In this document: positions 8,005 to 15,989 of the stretch, piece after piece
How positions within the stretch are numbered: position 1 is the stretch's first letter
Layout of the letters: each line of letters opens with the position of its first letter
Assembly (NCBI RefSeq): GCF_004138295.1
Contig: NZ_SCFM01000012.1
Span: 1 to 64,000 of the forward strand
DNA length: 64,000 bases
DNA from: Ectobacillus funiculus
Lineage (GTDB): Bacteria; Bacillota; Bacilli; Bacillales; Bacillaceae_G
Direction of reading: 5' to 3'
Position numbers and translations under genes: made by a program
The notes under the pieces: model-generated
Told to the model about the DNA's origin: nothing
The model's database searches: none
The model's input: the letters and a program-made list of their open reading frames with translations, nothing else

Positions 8005-8246
8005 CTTAGTTTTTATCGAAATCAATTTCTTAATTGTAAAAAACTCAATTCTTGCCCCTCAAGATGTTGCTCTCTCTTTTGGATGATCACGGAGAAGAGC
8101 TTATGCCATCCAAATGCGATATTACAGTGAAACCTTAGTTATTCTACATCATAGAAACAAAAACAATCCTGTTTTCGGACTGTTAGAAGAGATCGTACAA
8201 AGGAAAAAATATTGTTATCGGCTGTAGAAAGATAAAAATATTTTTG

Positions 8247-8275
8247 TTGCATTCTGTTTTTGTTCTCTCTATTAT
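8247..8275 (+). promoter_or_regulatory. Predicted sigma-A promoter of tpx
   Basis: TTGCAT (8247-8252), a 17-bp spacer and TATTAT (8270-8275) lie about 45 bp upstream of the tpx start, which has a strong AAGGAGGAG site. The -35 is imperfect. Confidence 0.5.
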
Positions 8276-8318
8276 TGGCACTGTACGTAATTTCTTGTAA
8301 AAATAAGGAGGAGTTGTA

Positions 8319-8819
8319 ATGGCAAACGTTACATTTTTAGGGGATTCTGTTACATTACTTGGTAACGAAGTAAAGGTAGGAGAGCAAGCACCGAATTTTA
8401 CAGTGTTAGCGAATGATTTATCTCCTGTAACATTAGATACTTATAAAGGTGCAGTGAAATTAATTAGTGTAGTACCTTCTGTAGATACAGGCGTATGCGC
8501 TGCACAAACACGTAAATTCAATGAAGAAGCTGCAGGTCTTGAGAATGTGAAGGTATTGACGATTAGCGTGGATCTTCCATTTGCCCAAAATCGTTATTGT
8601 GCGACAGAAGGTCTTGAGAATGCGGTAACGCTTTCTGACCACCGTGATCTTTCCTTCGGCCAAGCATACGGCGTTGCGATTGAAGAATTGCGTTTATTAG
8701 CTCGTGCTGTATTTGTAATCAACAGTGAAAACCAAGTAACATATGCAGAATATGTAGATGAGGTAACAAATCATCCAAACTACGAAGCTGCACTGGAAGC
8801 TGCAAAAGCTGCGAAATAA
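8319..8819 (+). CDS. tpx: Thiol peroxidase (atypical 2-Cys peroxiredoxin)
   Basis: 166 residues, the usual length for Tpx. The peroxidatic cysteine is C60 in [12 protein letters not shown] and the resolving cysteine is C94 in QNRYCATEG, the spacing that defines the Tpx branch of peroxiredoxins. VDLPFAQNR and the arginine before the C-terminus are also typical. It reduces hydrogen peroxide and alkyl hydroperoxides in the cytoplasm using thioredoxin. It is monocistronic, with its own promoter and a hairpin just past the stop. Confidence 0.95.
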   Translation: MANVTFLGDSVTLLGNEVKVGEQAPNFTVLANDLSPVTLDTYKGAVKLISVVPSVDTGVCAAQTRKFNEEAAGLENVKVLTISVDLPFAQNRYCATEGLENAVTLSDHRDLSFGQAYGVAIEELRLLARAVFVINSENQVTYAEYVDEVTNHPNYEAALEAAKAAK

Positions 8820-8835
8820 GCAGCACATAAACAAA

Positions 8836-8908
8836 GAGACTTCTGATTTGAAGTCTCAAACTATCGACAATCCTCTATTCAAAATAAAAATTTAGATAGG
8901 GGGTTGTC
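8836..8908. terminator. Hairpins between tpx and the ABM monooxygenase
   Basis: Two stems serve the convergent gene ends: GAGACTTC/GAAGTCTC (8836-8857) just after tpx, and a 12-bp G-U-containing stem, GACAATCCTCTA/TAGGGGGTTGTC (8866-8908), on the monooxygenase side. T runs are poor, so efficiency is uncertain. Confidence 0.5.
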
Positions 8909-8955
8909 TCATATATTTTAAATGCAGGATACATATAATTCTCTAACCTTATGAT

Positions 8956-9249
8956 TTAATGCTTCTCTGACACCTCATATAATTCTACACGTGCTGGTTC
9001 CCGTAAAAGACCCTCGATACCTACAAAAAACTTCTTGAAATGAGACGTTTCTTCGTGCTGCTTAATAGCTGTTTGATCTTTCCATTTCTCTACAAACACA
9101 AAATTTCCATTTTGTTCAGGGTCTTCATAACAATAGTAGCTAATATTCCCCTCTTCGGCTTGAGATGGTGCTGTAACCTGTTTAGCTAATTCAAGAAACT
9201 CCTTGCGCTGTTCAGATTTCACATTAATAAATGCATGAATGATAATCAT
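8956..9249 (-). CDS. Antibiotic biosynthesis monooxygenase (ABM) domain protein
   Basis: A 97-residue single-domain ferredoxin-like protein of the ABM/YgiN type. Typical features are IIIHAFINVKSEQRKEFLEL at the start, the central EEGNISYYCYEDPEQNGNF strand pair and the HEETSHFKKF helix near residue 65. Relatives are cofactor-free quinol monooxygenases or heme-degrading enzymes that dimerise through their beta sheets. The IsdG-type residue pattern is not obvious, so quinol or small aromatic oxidation is the safer guess. It is monocistronic with a good AGGAGGA site. Confidence 0.75.
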   Translation of the reverse strand: MIIIHAFINVKSEQRKEFLELAKQVTAPSQAEEGNISYYCYEDPEQNGNFVFVEKWKDQTAIKQHEETSHFKKFFVGIEGLLREPARVELYEVSEKH

Positions 9250-9520
9250 TAAATCTTCCTCCTCAGATCATTTTATAAAAGTAGGTTATGGATAAATTTA
9301 CTATATTAATTTAGTCACATTACTTACATATGGTCAAATTTTATGGCTAACTGACTAACAAACAAATAAATAAACAGCAGGAAGCACTTTACTTAGAATT
9401 TATAAGGTCAGATATTTGAAATTTTTCTAATCTAACTCTTAAGAAAAATAATAAGGAACTGTATTGAAAATTCAAGGATATCGATAAATTTAAGAGTAGA
9501 TTTATTTTAAAGATGAATGA

Positions 9521-9555
9521 TATACTAAATTTACAAGTTATCTTAGTATACAAGT
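9521..9555 (+). promoter_or_regulatory. Orphan GntR-like operator with a -10 element
   Basis: TATACT (9521-9526) is followed by an operator-like CTTAGTATACAAGT (9542-9555), the same order and spacing as at the regulated promoters, here on the plus strand. The -35 region is poor. The nearest downstream gene is yjlC, whose start is about 195 bp away. It may be a decayed promoter copy or a real regulatory link. The rest of 9250-9749 shows nothing coding. Confidence 0.45.
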
Positions 9556-9749
9556 AGTTAATACAACAACATTAAGAGCCTTTTAACTAAAATCTAAAAA
9601 TGACTTGTTTTAAGTTTGATTTTGTACACTTGTAAATTTTCTAACAGACCAAAGTTTGTCTCAAACTCTTGAGTTCTTTGGAGTTTTATAAGGAGTAGGT
9701 TTTATCTCACCCATGAATGTAAGCGATTTTTTCAAAAGGAGAATTGGAT

Positions 9750-10175
9750 ATGTTAGGAACAATGACTCAAACAAAAGCAGAACAAGCATCACCCAACTTA
9801 TTTGCTGACCTGGAACAACTTGATGTGCTAGATCAATTACTAAAACCAGAGGTTCAGCAATCACTCACTATCTTAGTAGAGCAATTGCCAAAATTGACTG
9901 AACTTGTAGGGATATTGACTAAGTCTTATGAGTTTGCCCAATCAGTTGCCACTGATGAAGTATTAAAGAGTGATACTGTTGGGGCGATTCAGGAAATCAT
10001 GAATCCTTTAACACATTCTGTAAAAAGCATTGCAGCTACTGCTCTTGAAGCAAAAGATCGTGCTGAGGAAAGCAATGAAGTAATCGGTTTGTTTGGCATT
10101 CTAAAGATGTTAAAAGATCCGCAAGTACAAAAGCTTTTCCGTTTCGTAAACGCCTATCTTCAAGTTAGTAAGTAA
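9750..10175 (+). CDS. yjlC: DUF1641 protein, YjlC-like
   Basis: 141 residues from ATG at 9750, eight bases after AGGAG; a TTG two codons earlier is too close to that site. The protein is acidic and mostly helical, with a DUF1641 core (LEQLDVLDQLLKPEVQQ, then VGILTKSYEFAQSVATDEVL and the C-terminal GLFGILKMLKDPQVQ). No catalytic motif is seen. In B. subtilis yjlC forms an operon with ndh, and here too it precedes an ndh-like gene, although element A separates them. A role in supporting or controlling the respiratory dehydrogenase is inferred only from that linkage. Confidence 0.8.
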   Translation: MLGTMTQTKAEQASPNLFADLEQLDVLDQLLKPEVQQSLTILVEQLPKLTELVGILTKSYEFAQSVATDEVLKSDTVGAIQEIMNPLTHSVKSIAATALEAKDRAEESNEVIGLFGILKMLKDPQVQKLFRFVNAYLQVSK

Positions 10176-10310
10176 AGAAAGCTCGCCGACTGGCGAGCCC
10201 TGCCTTTGGGCGAAGACAGAGGCGTAGTTGCACTTATACTTTGTTCCTAAAATTTCTAATTACGTCGAATTGCCCTTCAGCTAGAAATTTATACTTTCTT
10301 AAAGTGGAAC
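10173..10310 (+). repeat. Element A, full copy between yjlC and ndh
   Basis: The head hairpin CTCGCCGACTGGCGAG and the second hairpin GCCC...GGGC are followed by GAAGACAGAGGCGTAGTT and a complete foldback tail. The TAAAG that opens the element includes the yjlC stop codon TAA (10173-10175). Lying inside the presumed operon, its stem-loops could weaken read-through into ndh. Confidence 0.85.
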
Positions 10311-10367
10311 AAAATAGTAACCAATAGTTTTTTTGCACTTCAATTCAGTAAGGACGGGGAATAAATT

Positions 10368-11546
10368 ATGTCAAAACATATTGTTATCTTGGGCGCCGGT
10401 TATGGCGGACTCCTAGCCGCTTTAAATATTCGCGAATACGTAAGCAAGGCTGACGCACACGTTACTGTAGTAAACCAGTATCCAACACATCAAATTATCA
10501 CGGAGCTGCACAGATTGGCAGCAGGAAGCATTGCTGAACCAGCCGTGTCTATCTCACTAGAGAAGCTTTTCAAAGGAAAGGATATTAATCTTAAAATTGC
10601 AAAGGTTGATTCTTTTTCAGTAGACAAAAAAGAAGTCAAGCTTTCAGACGGTTCCACTTTAACATACGATGCTCTTGTTGTTGGTTTGGGAAGCAAAACT
10701 GCTTATTTTGGTATTCCAGGGCTGGAAGAGCATAGCCTAGTATTGAAATCTGTAGAGGATGCTAACAAAATCTATCAACACATTGAAGATCGCATTCGTG
10801 AATACGCAAATACCAAAAATGAAGCCGATGCTACCATTTTAATCGGCGGCGGCGGATTAACCGGTGTTGAACTTGTCGGGGAAATTGCTGATAAGCTTCC
10901 TAAGCTTACAAAAGGCTATGGAGTAGACCCAAAGGAAATCAAACTATTGCTTGTCGAAGCAGGTCCAAAAATTCTTCCTGTTCTACCGGACACACTCATT
11001 GAACGTGCACAGACTAGCTTAGAAGCACGCGGTGTTCAATTCCTATTAGGTCTTCCTGTAACCAATGTTGCAGGTAATGTCGTTGATTTAAAAGATGGTC
11101 AGAAGATTATCACGAATACTTTCGTTTGGACAGGCGGCGTACAAGGCAACCCTCTTGTAGGTGAATCTGGCCTTGAGGTCAATCGCGGACGGGCAACTGT
11201 TAACAATTACCTGCAATCTATCTCCCATCCGAATGTGTTTATTGCAGGTGACTCTGCTGTTCTTTTCGCTCCGGACGGCCGCCCATACCCGCCTACGGCC
11301 CAAATTGCTTGGCAAATGGGAGAGCTAATTGGATATAATGTATTCGCATACTTAGAAAACAAAACATTTAAAGAGTTTAGTCCAGTCAACTCAGGAACAC
11401 TTGCAAGCTTAGGCCGCAAGGATGCTGTTGCAACAATTGGAGCAAACTCCACTCAGCTTAAAGGTCTGCCAGCAACTCTAATGAAGGAAGCTAGTAACGT
11501 TCGTTACTTATCACATATTAAAGCATTGTTCAGCCTAGTTCATTAA
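10368..11546 (+). CDS. ndh: Type II NADH dehydrogenase (NADH:menaquinone oxidoreductase)
   Basis: 392 residues, the length of B. subtilis Ndh (YjlD). The FAD-binding fold ILGAGYGGLLAALNI starts at residue 6 and the NADH-binding fold ILIGGGGLTGVELVGE near 162. VFIAGDSA (about 290) is the second flavin motif, and the AQIAWQMGE region forms the quinone site. The C-terminal amphipathic segment suits membrane attachment. It passes electrons from NADH to menaquinone without pumping protons. GACGGGGA and related purine-rich bases precede the ATG. It probably follows yjlC in one transcript, with element A between. Confidence 0.93.
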   Translation: MSKHIVILGAGYGGLLAALNIREYVSKADAHVTVVNQYPTHQIITELHRLAAGSIAEPAVSISLEKLFKGKDINLKIAKVDSFSVDKKEVKLSDGSTLTYDALVVGLGSKTAYFGIPGLEEHSLVLKSVEDANKIYQHIEDRIREYANTKNEADATILIGGGGLTGVELVGEIADKLPKLTKGYGVDPKEIKLLLVEAGPKILPVLPDTLIERAQTSLEARGVQFLLGLPVTNVAGNVVDLKDGQKIITNTFVWTGGVQGNPLVGESGLEVNRGRATVNNYLQSISHPNVFIAGDSAVLFAPDGRPYPPTAQIAWQMGELIGYNVFAYLENKTFKEFSPVNSGTLASLGRKDAVATIGANSTQLKGLPATLMKEASNVRYLSHIKALFSLVH

Positions 11547-11589
11547 ACGTCTATTTGAATAATAGGTAGTACAACTGTTACCTTTCCCC

Positions 11590-11630
11590 AAAAATTATCT
11601 CCTTGGTTACTAGCCAAGGAGATAATTTTT
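11590..11630 (+). terminator. Rho-independent terminator of ndh
   Basis: A 17-bp perfect stem (AAAAATTATCTCCTTGG and its complement) with a 7-nt loop, ending in five T residues. Confidence 0.9.
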
Positions 11631-11768
11631 GAGAGTAAAATCAAAATTCGTACTGTTATACATCATTCTGTATATCTTCTTTTTTACATTACATCATTTA
11701 TATTCATGCTTACCGGGATAAAATGTTTAAAGCTTGTAGTGAAGAATATCAAGTCTGAGGTGATACAT

Positions 11769-12737
11769 ATGCGTTATAAAAAACTAGGAGAAACCGGCTT
11801 AGAGGTCTCTTCTCTATGTTTAGGGACAATGGCGTTTGGAAGATGGATCAACGAAGAAGCATCTATTTCTATTCTAGATACTGCACTTGATTATGGAATC
11901 AATTTTATTGATACAGCAAACTTTTATGGGAAGGGCCAGGATCAGGAATTTAAATATGGGACAGGAGAATCCGAAGAGATTCTTGGACGAGCACTTAAAG
12001 GAAAGAGGGATAAAGTTGTATTAGCCACTAAGGTTGGACTGCCAGTAGGACCGAAAAGAAATGAACAAGGGCTTTCGCGGATTCATATCATGCAGGAAAT
12101 TGAGAATCAATTGTGCCGATTACAAACAGATTATATCGATCTCTATCAAGTACACACCTTTGATCCCCATACTCCATTAGAAGAAACATTGCGTACACTG
12201 GATGACCTTGTACGTCAAGGGAAAGTGCGTTATATCGGGTGTTCCAACTACGCAGCTTGGCAAATTGCAAAATCTCACGCAATTAGCAAGAAGATGAATC
12301 TTGAAAAATTTATTTCTGTTCAACCTCAATATAACTTACTCTCTAGAGAGATTGAACAAGAATTATTACCATTCTGTGAGTCTGAAGGTGTGGGTGTTAT
12401 AGTATATAGTCCGCTGGCAAGAGGAATGCTGTCAGGAAAATATAAGAGTCCGAAAGATGTCCCTCTTGAGAGTCGCGCTGCACGCGGAGAAAAGTTGCTT
12501 GAAAATTATTTTACAGATCAGAATTTTCATTTGGTAGACCATTATCGCATATTAGCTGAACAGAATAAAGTAAGTTTATCTCAATTCTCCCTTTCATGGG
12601 TACTAAATCAACCAAGAGTAACTTCTGCTATTATTGGCGCTAGTAAGGTCCATCATGTGACAGATGCGGTAGCAATTAGTGACTGGGAGTGGCCGAAGGA
12701 GCTACTATATGACGTGAAGACTGTTACCGCAGAATAA
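11769..12737 (+). CDS. Aldo/keto reductase
   Basis: 322 residues from ATG at 11769, six bases after GAGGTG; the frame opens 21 codons earlier without a ribosome site. This is an (alpha/beta)8 NADPH-dependent aldo/keto reductase. The start MRYKKLGETGLEVS and the catalytic tetrad are present: Asp in FIDTANFYG with its tyrosine, Lys in LATKVG and His in YQVHTFDP. GCSNYAAWQIAKS and the C-terminal cofactor region SAIIGASKVHHV are also typical. It resembles the YrpG/IolS-like AKR11-12 group, which acts on sugars or small aldehydes. The substrate is unknown. It is monocistronic, between two terminators. Confidence 0.88.
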   Translation: MRYKKLGETGLEVSSLCLGTMAFGRWINEEASISILDTALDYGINFIDTANFYGKGQDQEFKYGTGESEEILGRALKGKRDKVVLATKVGLPVGPKRNEQGLSRIHIMQEIENQLCRLQTDYIDLYQVHTFDPHTPLEETLRTLDDLVRQGKVRYIGCSNYAAWQIAKSHAISKKMNLEKFISVQPQYNLLSREIEQELLPFCESEGVGVIVYSPLARGMLSGKYKSPKDVPLESRAARGEKLLENYFTDQNFHLVDHYRILAEQNKVSLSQFSLSWVLNQPRVTSAIIGASKVHHVTDAVAISDWEWPKELLYDVKTVTAE

Positions 12738-12780
12738 AGAACGTATTTCATCACAAAAATGCTATTTGGTTTAACTTAAA

Positions 12781-12808
12781 AAACACCTTGAAAATCTCAA
12801 GGTGTTTT
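12781..12808 (+). terminator. Terminator of the aldo/keto reductase gene
   Basis: An 11-bp stem (AAACACCTTGA / TCAAGGTGTTT) with a short loop and a TTTTTT tail. Confidence 0.88.
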
Positions 12809-13037
12809 TTATTCATGTTCAGTAACATAATCACTCACTGATAAGAAAACAAGAATGACAAAGCCCTCTTGTTCCTCCTATTCGCGGGATGTATTATTGC
12901 ATCCGCCGTATTTGAAGCGAGAATGTAATCAATACATTGTTTAACAGAGCGGACATCAAATCCACTGTGCTTTACATGCCTATACTTTGAAAGGGAGAAT
13001 AGAGATATCTCATAAACAAAACCATAGTTGCAATACA

Positions 13038-13715
13038 TTAATATTTTTGAACATACAATGTAGATTTCTTTTTCTTCCATTCTGCCAATAACACTTCTGA
13101 ATACTTCCGAATCCCTTGTTTATCAAGCTCTTGTTGCAGCCATGTTTCATTCATGCCGCTGCGCTGTAGGTTCTCCCTGATTAATCGCCCATCACTAATG
13201 AGAGTAACAGGAAGGTTGGGCGGCTGATTGGGCATGTTATGATCAGATTTTGTTGGAGCAGCATAATCCGATTTCTTCAAAATGCTTAGTGAGCCATCTG
13301 TCTCTAAAATGGCATACTCCACCTCGCTAACAGAAAAAGAATCTTTTGCACGCAGCATGTGCTGGAGCTGACTTAAATCTAAACGATTCTTTTTTAACTC
13401 ATTGTAGCAAATCTTACCTTCATGAATGACAATAGAAGGTCTTCCCTCTAGCAATGTTCGCAATCGGAAGCTCTTTTGTGTGATAAATTGAACGATGTAT
13501 ACTAAAAATCCCCAAAAAAAGACGGTGAATATAATTTCTTTTATTTTAATATGTTCATTATAGAGAGCATTTCCGACAAGGTCGCCTAGTACAAGAGCAG
13601 AAATAAAATCAAATAACGTGATTTGTGTAATGGTCATCTTTCCTAATAACTTCGTCACAATAAATAAGCTAATATAACCAACTGTCAATTCTATAGCCGT
13701 GTGTACAAATGGCAT
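13038..13715 (-). CDS. DUF421 membrane protein (YetF/YdfS family)
   Basis: 225 residues with three N-terminal membrane helices (about 8-85) and a soluble C-terminal half. The motif TITQITLFDFISALVLGDLVGNALY (about 28-52) and the PSIVIHEGKICYNELKKNRLDLSQL region are hallmarks of DUF421. Spore-former members of this family associate with spore membranes and influence germination in some species; the biochemical role is not established. A second family member lies at 31013-31675 beside spoVB. It has a strong GAGGAGGAA site. Confidence 0.88.
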   Translation of the reverse strand: MPFVHTAIELTVGYISLFIVTKLLGKMTITQITLFDFISALVLGDLVGNALYNEHIKIKEIIFTVFFWGFLVYIVQFITQKSFRLRTLLEGRPSIVIHEGKICYNELKKNRLDLSQLQHMLRAKDSFSVSEVEYAILETDGSLSILKKSDYAAPTKSDHNMPNQPPNLPVTLISDGRLIRENLQRSGMNETWLQQELDKQGIRKYSEVLLAEWKKKKSTLYVQKY

Positions 13716-13871
13716 ATGTTTTCCTCCTCTAGCATGTAACTATTATTAGAATTTTACACACGTGCCAATTTTATCAAAAAATAGAAGTTGAAAATCTATC
13801 CATGTTCTAATGTACTTCCTAATATCAAAAACAAAGTAAATGTGATTCCAAACTGATGCATAGAAGTCTCG

Positions 13872-14006
13872 AAAGAAAGCTCATCGATTGGTGAGCCCTG
13901 CCTTTGGGCGAAGACAGAGGCGTAGTTAGTTGCACTGTATTCCTAACATTTCCGGCTACGTCGGCTTCTCTTCTAGCTGGAAATTTATACGTTTTTACAG
14001 TGTAAA
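13872..14006 (+). repeat. Element A, full copy
   Basis: Its head hairpin reads CTCATCGATTGGTGAG; the changed arm bases still pair through a G-U. The second hairpin and the foldback tail, ending TTTTTACAGTGTAAA, are present. It lies between the divergent DUF421 and rsfA genes, in a 388-bp gap that also carries the rsfA promoter. Confidence 0.85.
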
Positions 14007-14040
14007 ATAGTTATAAATAACTTAAATTCTTCTAAACTGT

Positions 14041-14069
14041 GTATAAACTATAAGAGTACGGGAAACATA
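14041..14069 (+). promoter_or_regulatory. Candidate sigma-F-type promoter of rsfA
   Basis: GTATA (14041-14045) and GGGAAACATA (14060-14069) resemble the -35 (GYWTA) and -10 (GGNNANAHTR) of forespore sigma-F. The 14-bp spacing is about one base short. In B. subtilis rsfA is a forespore gene, which supports the call. Confidence 0.45.
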
Positions 14070-14103
14070 AGCAAAAAAACACCCGTTATGTGGAGGTTTT
14101 GCT

Positions 14104-14751
14104 ATGAAAACGCGTCAAGATGCATGGACAACAGAAGATGATTTACTGCTTGCCGAAACCGTGCTTCGGCATATTCGGGAAGGCAGCACACAGCTCAAAG
14201 CATTTGATGAAGTAGGAGATAAGTTAGACCGTACCTCAGCCGCCTGCGGCTTTCGCTGGAACGCAGAGGTCCGGCAAAACTATGAGGAAGCGGTGCAAAT
14301 CGCAAAACGGCAGCGCAAGGAAATGAAACGGGCACTGGCGAATCAATCGCAAAGCGCAGTTGCAGCGAAGCCGGCACGTTCACCCCAGTTAGTCATTGAC
14401 GCAGAGTTTTCGGAGGAGTTACTGCCGATAAAGCAAACGTCTCTATCGATGGACGATGTGATTGCATATTTACGAAGCTATCAGCAGCAGACTGCTGATA
14501 CCGCAAATCTAGAAGCTGAAAATCAACTATTACGAAGACAAAATGAAGAGCTAAAGCAGCAAAATGAAGCATTAGAGAAACGATTACAAAAGCTAACGCA
14601 ACAACAGGATGCGGTGCAGGAAGATTATCAAACACTCGTCCGCATTATGGATCGGGCCCGTAAACTTGTTCTATTTGATGAGCCTGAAGATCGGATGGCA
14701 CCTATTTTTAAGATGGATAAAAACGGAAATCTTGATATTGTATCAAAATAA
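14104..14751 (+). CDS. rsfA: RsfA family prespore transcription factor
   Basis: 215 residues. The N-terminal Myb/SANT-like DNA-binding domain (about 1-60) has MKTRQDAWTTEDDLLLAETV and a tryptophan-containing third helix, CGFRWNAEVRQNYE. It is followed by a basic stretch, an acidic linker and a long glutamine/glutamate-rich coiled coil (about 135-195) for oligomerisation. This is the layout of RsfA and YlbO, which tune sigma-F and sigma-G genes in the forespore. GGAGG lies seven bases before ATG. The stop codon TAA touches the start of element B. Which paralogue it corresponds to is uncertain. Confidence 0.82.
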   Translation: MKTRQDAWTTEDDLLLAETVLRHIREGSTQLKAFDEVGDKLDRTSAACGFRWNAEVRQNYEEAVQIAKRQRKEMKRALANQSQSAVAAKPARSPQLVIDAEFSEELLPIKQTSLSMDDVIAYLRSYQQQTADTANLEAENQLLRRQNEELKQQNEALEKRLQKLTQQQDAVQEDYQTLVRIMDRARKLVLFDEPEDRMAPIFKMDKNGNLDIVSK

Positions 14752-14861
14752 GAAAGCGGACAAGGCCCGCCTTTTATGGCAGCGTAGGAGTAGGCCAGAA
14801 TCTGCCATTTTGGGCCTTGGGAGCTAGACATCGCCCTGAACAGTTATACTTTCTTATCTTG
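14750..14861 (+). repeat. Element B (structured repeat), copy 1
   Basis: A roughly 112-bp element beginning AAGAAAGCGGACAAGG, with long-range arms CAAGGCCC and GGGCCTTG, then GGAGCTAGACATCGCCC and TTTCTTATCTTG. A second copy lies at 26022-26171. Both copies are followed without a gap by element A. Confidence 0.75.
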
Positions 14862-14970
14862 TAAAGAAAACTCGCCGATTGGCTAGCCCTACTTATACTG
14901 TATTCTTAAAATTTCCGACTACGCCGAATTCACTTCTAGCTAGAAATTTATACTTTCCTACATTGTAAAG
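14862..14970 (+). repeat. Element A, copy lacking the middle of the head
   Basis: The head hairpin CTCGCCGATTGGCTAG is followed directly by CCCTACTTATACTG and the foldback tail; the GGGCGAAGACAGAGGCGTAG section is missing. It is joined to element B on its left. Confidence 0.8.
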
Positions 14971-15022
14971 AAAGAGGGCTAACCGAGAAGCCACATGAGC
15001 GCCTTTCGATTAGCCCTTTCTT
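14968..15022. terminator. Hairpin between rsfA and tcdA
   Basis: Arms AAGAAAGAGGGCTAA (14968-14982) and TTAGCCCTTTCTT (15010-15022) form a bidirectional terminator-like stem for two convergent genes. Confidence 0.65.
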
Positions 15023-15094
15023 CTCTTGCTTTATCACTTTCCAACAGAAGTCCCCTTGTGGGAAAGGATCGTTAGCGATGAGGTGGTGAGCAGT

Positions 15095-15862
15095 TCACTC
15101 CTGCCCTACCCGATCTAGCTTTACACCCTTCAGCCTCTCGCGCACGACATAGCTTGCTGTAATGAGACCAGCGACAGACGGTACAAACGCATTTGAGGAA
15201 GGCGGCATTTTCGCCTTGCGAATTTTCGTTGTATCATCCGGCACAATTTCCTGACGAACCTCCTCCCGAATAACAATCGGGCTTTCATCCGAGAACACAA
15301 CCTTCACACCCTTTTTAATACCTTCTTTTCGAAGTCTCGTGCGCACAACCTTCGCAATTGGATCGGTATGTGTTTTGGAAATATCGGCAATTTGGAAGCG
15401 CGTTGGATCCATTTTGTTTGCTGCTCCCATACTTGAGATAATTGGAATTTTTCGGCGCAAGCATTGTTTGATAAGATGAATCTTATAAGAAATCGTGTCA
15501 GATGCATCGATAACAAAATCAAGACCATATGAGAAAAACTGCTCGTACGTTTCATCAGTATAAAACATACGCAGTGCATGAACCTCACATTCTGGGTTGA
15601 TGTCAGCAATACGCGCTTTCATTAAATCAGCTTTTGGCTGTCCCACTGTTGATAAGAGCGCATGTATTTGACGATTCACATTCGTGATATCTACTACGTC
15701 TTTATCAACTAAAATCAAACGTCCCACACCAGAACGTGCTAACGCTTCTGCGGCAAAGGAGCCGACACCACCAATACCAAGGACTGCAACGGTTGTATTT
15801 CGTAATATCTCTAAGCCTTCTTTTCCAAAGGCAAGCTCATTGCGTGAAAATTGATGCAGCAT
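15095..15862 (-). CDS. tcdA: tRNA threonylcarbamoyladenosine dehydratase
   Basis: 255 residues from ATG at 15862, eight bases after AGGAG; the frame opens nine codons earlier without a site. This E1-like (ThiF/MoeB fold) ATPase has VLGIGGVGSFAAEALARSGVG near 24-44 and LVDKDVVDITNVNRQ near 50. The Rossmann residues DASDTISYK and the late VPSVAGLITASYVV segment are also present. It converts t6A37 of ANN-decoding tRNAs to the cyclic hydantoin form using ATP. It corresponds to B. subtilis YrvM, which likewise sits next to hisS-aspS. Confidence 0.92.
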   Translation of the reverse strand: MLHQFSRNELAFGKEGLEILRNTTVAVLGIGGVGSFAAEALARSGVGRLILVDKDVVDITNVNRQIHALLSTVGQPKADLMKARIADINPECEVHALRMFYTDETYEQFFSYGLDFVIDASDTISYKIHLIKQCLRRKIPIISSMGAANKMDPTRFQIADISKTHTDPIAKVVRTRLRKEGIKKGVKVVFSDESPIVIREEVRQEIVPDDTTKIRKAKMPPSSNAFVPSVAGLITASYVVRERLKGVKLDRVGQE

Positions 15863-15940
15863 ATTACACACTCCTAATGAAAAAGTCATTTCTTATGTAT
15901 TCAATTGCTATATAGAAAAATGCTATATATTTCCCAAAAA

Positions 15941-15975
15941 AATCCTATGTGAGTCTAGTATACCCACATAGGATT
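15941..15975 (-). terminator. Terminator of the hisS-aspS operon
   Basis: Arms AATCCTATGTG and CACATAGGATT are followed on the minus strand by seven T residues, 14 bp past the aspS stop. Confidence 0.9.
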
Positions 15976-15989
15976 CTTCTCATAGCTTA

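Noticed and set aside
12835-13080. Possible 81-residue minus-strand gene
   Set aside because: It overlaps the DUF421 gene end, has no convincing ribosome site and matches no family I recognise. A decayed gene remnant remains possible but unsupported.
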